A stretch of DNA of 7,106 bases from Acidilobaceae archaeon (GTDB lineage Archaea; Thermoproteota; Thermoprotei_A; Sulfolobales; Acidilobaceae). A program made the position numbers and the translations under genes. Position 1 is the first letter of the stretch. Each line of letters begins with the position of its first letter. Below, piece by piece: positions 5,690 to 7,106 of this stretch. The notes beneath the pieces are model-generated. The model was not told the DNA's origin. It saw only the letters and a program-made list of their open reading frames with translations, and made no database searches. The DNA lies in assembly GCA_027013765.1 (NCBI GenBank), contig JALWGG010000189.1:2367-9472 (forward strand), given 5' to 3'.

Positions 5690-6252
5690 GGCCCAGGATC
5701 TATGTAAAGGTGCCCCCCGACAGGCTCGGAGTGGTGATCGGGGTAGAGGGGAGCGTTAAGAGGGAGATAATGGAGAGGATGGGTGTTATGATGACTATAG
5801 ATAGCGAGAACTCCATGGTGATCCTAGAGTCGGAGACGGGGGCCCCGATAAACCTGATGAAGGCGGGGGAGGTGGTTAAGGCGATCGCCTACGGCTTCCC
5901 CCCGGAGAAGGCGTTCCGCCTCATGGAGGACGACCAGGTCCTGGTAATAGTAGACCTGAAGCAGATCGTCGGAGACTCTCCCAACCACCTGAAGAGGGTT
6001 AAGGCCAGGATCATCGGGGAGAAGGGGAGGGCTAGGAGGACCCTTGAAGAGATGACGGGCACATACATACACGTGGGCGACACGTATGTTGCAATAATAG
6101 GGGACTATGAGAGGGCCACGGTGGCCAAGAAGGCGGTGGAGATGCTTGCAGAGGGGAGGATGCACGGCACTGTGTATAAGCATGTGGATAGGATGCTGAG
6201 GGAGGTTAGGAGGAGGGAGAGGGCGAGGCTGTGGATGGATGAGGAGCTCTGA
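5674..6252 (+). CDS. dim2: Dim2/Pno1-like double KH-domain RNA-binding protein
   Basis: Relatives of this 192-residue protein (eukaryotic Pno1/Dim2, archaeal Dim2) bind the 3' end of small-subunit rRNA next to the anti-SD and help the nuclease Nob1; Rio1 acts on the same late particles. The first KH domain begins at residue 8, with GVVIGVEGSVKREI holding the GxxG loop (G23-VE-G26). The second has ARIIGEKGRARRTLEEMTG with GxxG at G115-EK-G118 and the strand YVAIIGDYERATVAKKAVEM. Between them, GFPPEKAFRLMEDD (74-87) is the conserved linker of the family. A basic helical tail (VDRMLREVRRRERARLW) ends the protein. The TTG at 5674 has a good upstream GGTGAG; GTG at 5686 would give a protein four residues shorter and also keep the KH domain whole. 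The gene overlaps rio1 by 16 bases and the next gene by 14, pointing to one coupled unit. Confidence 0.92.
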   Translation: MHGGVRPRIYVKVPPDRLGVVIGVEGSVKREIMERMGVMMTIDSENSMVILESETGAPINLMKAGEVVKAIAYGFPPEKAFRLMEDDQVLVIVDLKQIVGDSPNHLKRVKARIIGEKGRARRTLEEMTGTYIHVGDTYVAIIGDYERATVAKKAVEMLAEGRMHGTVYKHVDRMLREVRRRERARLWMDEEL

Positions 6253-6628
6253 GGAGTGCAGGCTCATAGTATACGGTGGCGCCAGGAGGCTTGAGGAGGT
6301 CCTCGACAGGGTAAAGGAGAAGGTATATGAGTACAACACGATAGCAGGGAGGCACGGCTACTACCTGAAGCCCGTCCACAAGGTCTACAGGAGGACCTCG
6401 CAGGGGGTCAAGGTGTATGAGTACTATGGGAGGTACTACTGGAGGAGGGCTGGGAACAGGCTTGTATACGCCGGGACAGTGAAGCCCCGCGGCCTCCCCG
6501 ACCCCGAGCCCCTGGGTATAGAGGGGCTCTCGGTCATAAGGGTTAATGACGAGGATATAGTGGTCGACTGCACGGTCTATGACAGGTTCAAGACCCTATT
6601 CCAGGGCCTCAAGGCTGAGAGGTACTAG
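6239..6628 (+). CDS. Unrecognised basic 129-residue protein, overlapping the Dim2-like gene
   Basis: I cannot name this protein. It has an N-terminal alpha/beta stretch (CRLIVYGGARRLEEVLDRVKEKVYEYNTIA split at residues 7-36), then a Tyr- and Arg-rich core. VHKVYRRTSQGVKVYEYYG (46-64) leads into RYYWRRAGNRLVYAGTVKP (65-83), which has the look of a small beta-hairpin of the kind G-x-Y-Y/W-x(n)-Y-x-G-x(2)-KP found in several archaeal hypothetical proteins and loosely in DUF6788-type proteins. PRGLPDPEPLGIEGLSV follows, and VNDEDIVVDCTVYDRFKTLF ends it. The charge suggests nucleic-acid binding. The ATG at 6239 lies inside the end of the dim2-like gene (14-base overlap), so it is probably translated by coupling and belongs to the same unit, which suggests a role in small-subunit maturation. 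That role is inference from position only. The 3' end shares CTAG with the convergent SAM hydrolase gene. Confidence 0.75.
   Translation: MRSSEECRLIVYGGARRLEEVLDRVKEKVYEYNTIAGRHGYYLKPVHKVYRRTSQGVKVYEYYGRYYWRRAGNRLVYAGTVKPRGLPDPEPLGIEGLSVIRVNDEDIVVDCTVYDRFKTLFQGLKAERY
6625..6628. other. CTAG palindrome shared as stop codon by two convergent genes
   Basis: TAG at 6626-6628 ends the 129-residue gene, and the complement of 6625-6627 ends the SAM hydrolase gene. This is the same four-base arrangement as at 2170-2173. Confidence 0.8.
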
Positions 6629-7106
6629 TATGACACGGGCTCTTCATGCTCGGGCACCAGGATCTTAACCCTCTCCCCGACATCCACACCCAGCCTCTTA
6701 GAGGCGTTACCCTGGTTGACAGCCACCTCAAGGTGGCCGAAGCTGTTTATATAGGCTACAAGGTCGCCCGGGTTCACGTCTGAGAAGGTCCTCTGCAGGG
6801 GTACCCTGAAGGATGCAGTCATAGTCTCAATGATCAGCGCGTCACCAAGCCTCAAGGGTATGGAGTGCTCCCTGATACTCAGTGCCACGTTGCCAAACTT
6901 GTCGACATACACTACAACAGCCCGGTACCCGCCGTTATTCCTCTCCACATAGTCTATACTAGTCCTTGCAAGGTCCTCCATGCCAATAGGCTCCCCCAGC
7001 TCCTCCAAGTCCACCCCCATCGATGCGAGCGCGGCGGCGGGGGCGAAGAGGTCCCTGCCGTGGAATGTATATGAGACCCTCCACCTCCCCCCAGGCAGCT
7101 TGCCCC
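6625..7106 (-). CDS. SAM hydrolase (SAM hydroxide adenosyltransferase, DUF62), C-terminal part (partial, cut by right edge)
   Basis: The minus frame is open from the right edge to TAG at 6627-6625, giving 159 residues. The ATG at 7020 is internal and not the start, because the family motif TFHGRDLFAPAAA lies upstream of it (visible residues 13-25). This motif is a hallmark of the DUF62 family, enzymes that split S-adenosylmethionine with water or hydroxide into adenosine and methionine; the fluorinase and chlorinase are relatives. The conserved His of the hydroxide-activating triad is probably the one in FHGRD (inference). The C-terminal beta domain follows: VVVYVDKFGNVALSI with the family's FGN, then FSDVNPGDLVAYINSFGHLEVAVNQGNAS, which matches the NS-x-G-x-[LY]-E-[IV]-A-x-N-x-GNA pattern. 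The N-terminal domain with the Asp and Arg of the triad lies outside. It is convergent with the ribosome cluster and probably unrelated to it. Confidence 0.93.
   Translation of the reverse strand, partial: GKLPGGRWRVSYTFHGRDLFAPAAALASMGVDLEELGEPIGMEDLARTSIDYVERNNGGYRAVVVYVDKFGNVALSIREHSIPLRLGDALIIETMTASFRVPLQRTFSDVNPGDLVAYINSFGHLEVAVNQGNASKRLGVDVGERVKILVPEHEEPVSY

Noticed and set aside
5788..5857. Possible C/D box RNA: ATGATGA at 5788 and CTGA at 5854
   Set aside because: The spacing is roughly right, but both lie in conserved codons of the Dim2-like KH protein, no clear D' box is present, and no terminal stem was seen.
7018..7020. ATG at 7020 as the start of the SAM hydrolase gene
   Set aside because: The frame continues upstream through TFHGRDLFAPAAA to the window edge, so the ATG is internal.
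6865..7074. Plus-strand frame of 69 codons near the right end
   Set aside because: It is opposite the SAM hydrolase, whose family motifs (FHGRD, FGN, NSFG) are unmistakable.

Overview
The window is a compact piece of an archaeal chromosome, most probably from a hyperthermophilic crenarchaeon of the Desulfurococcales/Acidilobales type. The case for this is the gene content (NMD3, aIF1A, Rio1 and Dim2-like KH protein in one row), codons dominated by AGG for Arg and ATA for Ile, many TTG and GTG starts, GGTG-type ribosome binding sites, and TATA-type promoters. I do not assign a species. No tRNA, rRNA, CRISPR array, insertion sequence or recent horizontal transfer was seen.

Layout. 1-869 (minus): the first 289 codons of a TIM-barrel glycoside hydrolase of the GHL6-like type, cut by the left edge and missed by a simple closed-ORF search because its stop lies outside. 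870-1057: a divergent intergenic promoter region. 1058-2173 (plus): a complete amidohydrolase of the ATZ/TRZ deaminase type. 2170-2493 (minus): an unrecognised 107-residue protein, tail-to-tail with the amidohydrolase. 2494-2547: a 54-base divergent promoter space. 2548-3342 (plus): a CitG-like protein with an altered active-site motif. 3343-3423: an 81-base spacer. 3424-6628 (plus): a tight five-gene cluster of nmd3, aIF1A, rio1, dim2-like KH gene and an unrecognised 129-residue gene; the last three junctions have a 1-base gap or overlap. 6625-7106 (minus): the C-terminal part of a SAM hydrolase (SAM hydroxide adenosyltransferase, formerly DUF62), cut by the right edge and convergent with the cluster.

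How the genes work together. The cluster joins a large-subunit maturation factor (NMD3), a small-subunit initiation factor (aIF1A), and two factors acting late in 16S rRNA 3'-end maturation (Rio1 and Dim2). The 129-residue gene, overlapped with the dim2-like gene by 14 bases, is the best candidate for something undescribed: a possible crenarchaeal accessory factor of ribosome biogenesis. The left half looks like unrelated metabolic genes. Both convergent gene pairs share the palindrome CTAG, which provides the stop codon on each strand.
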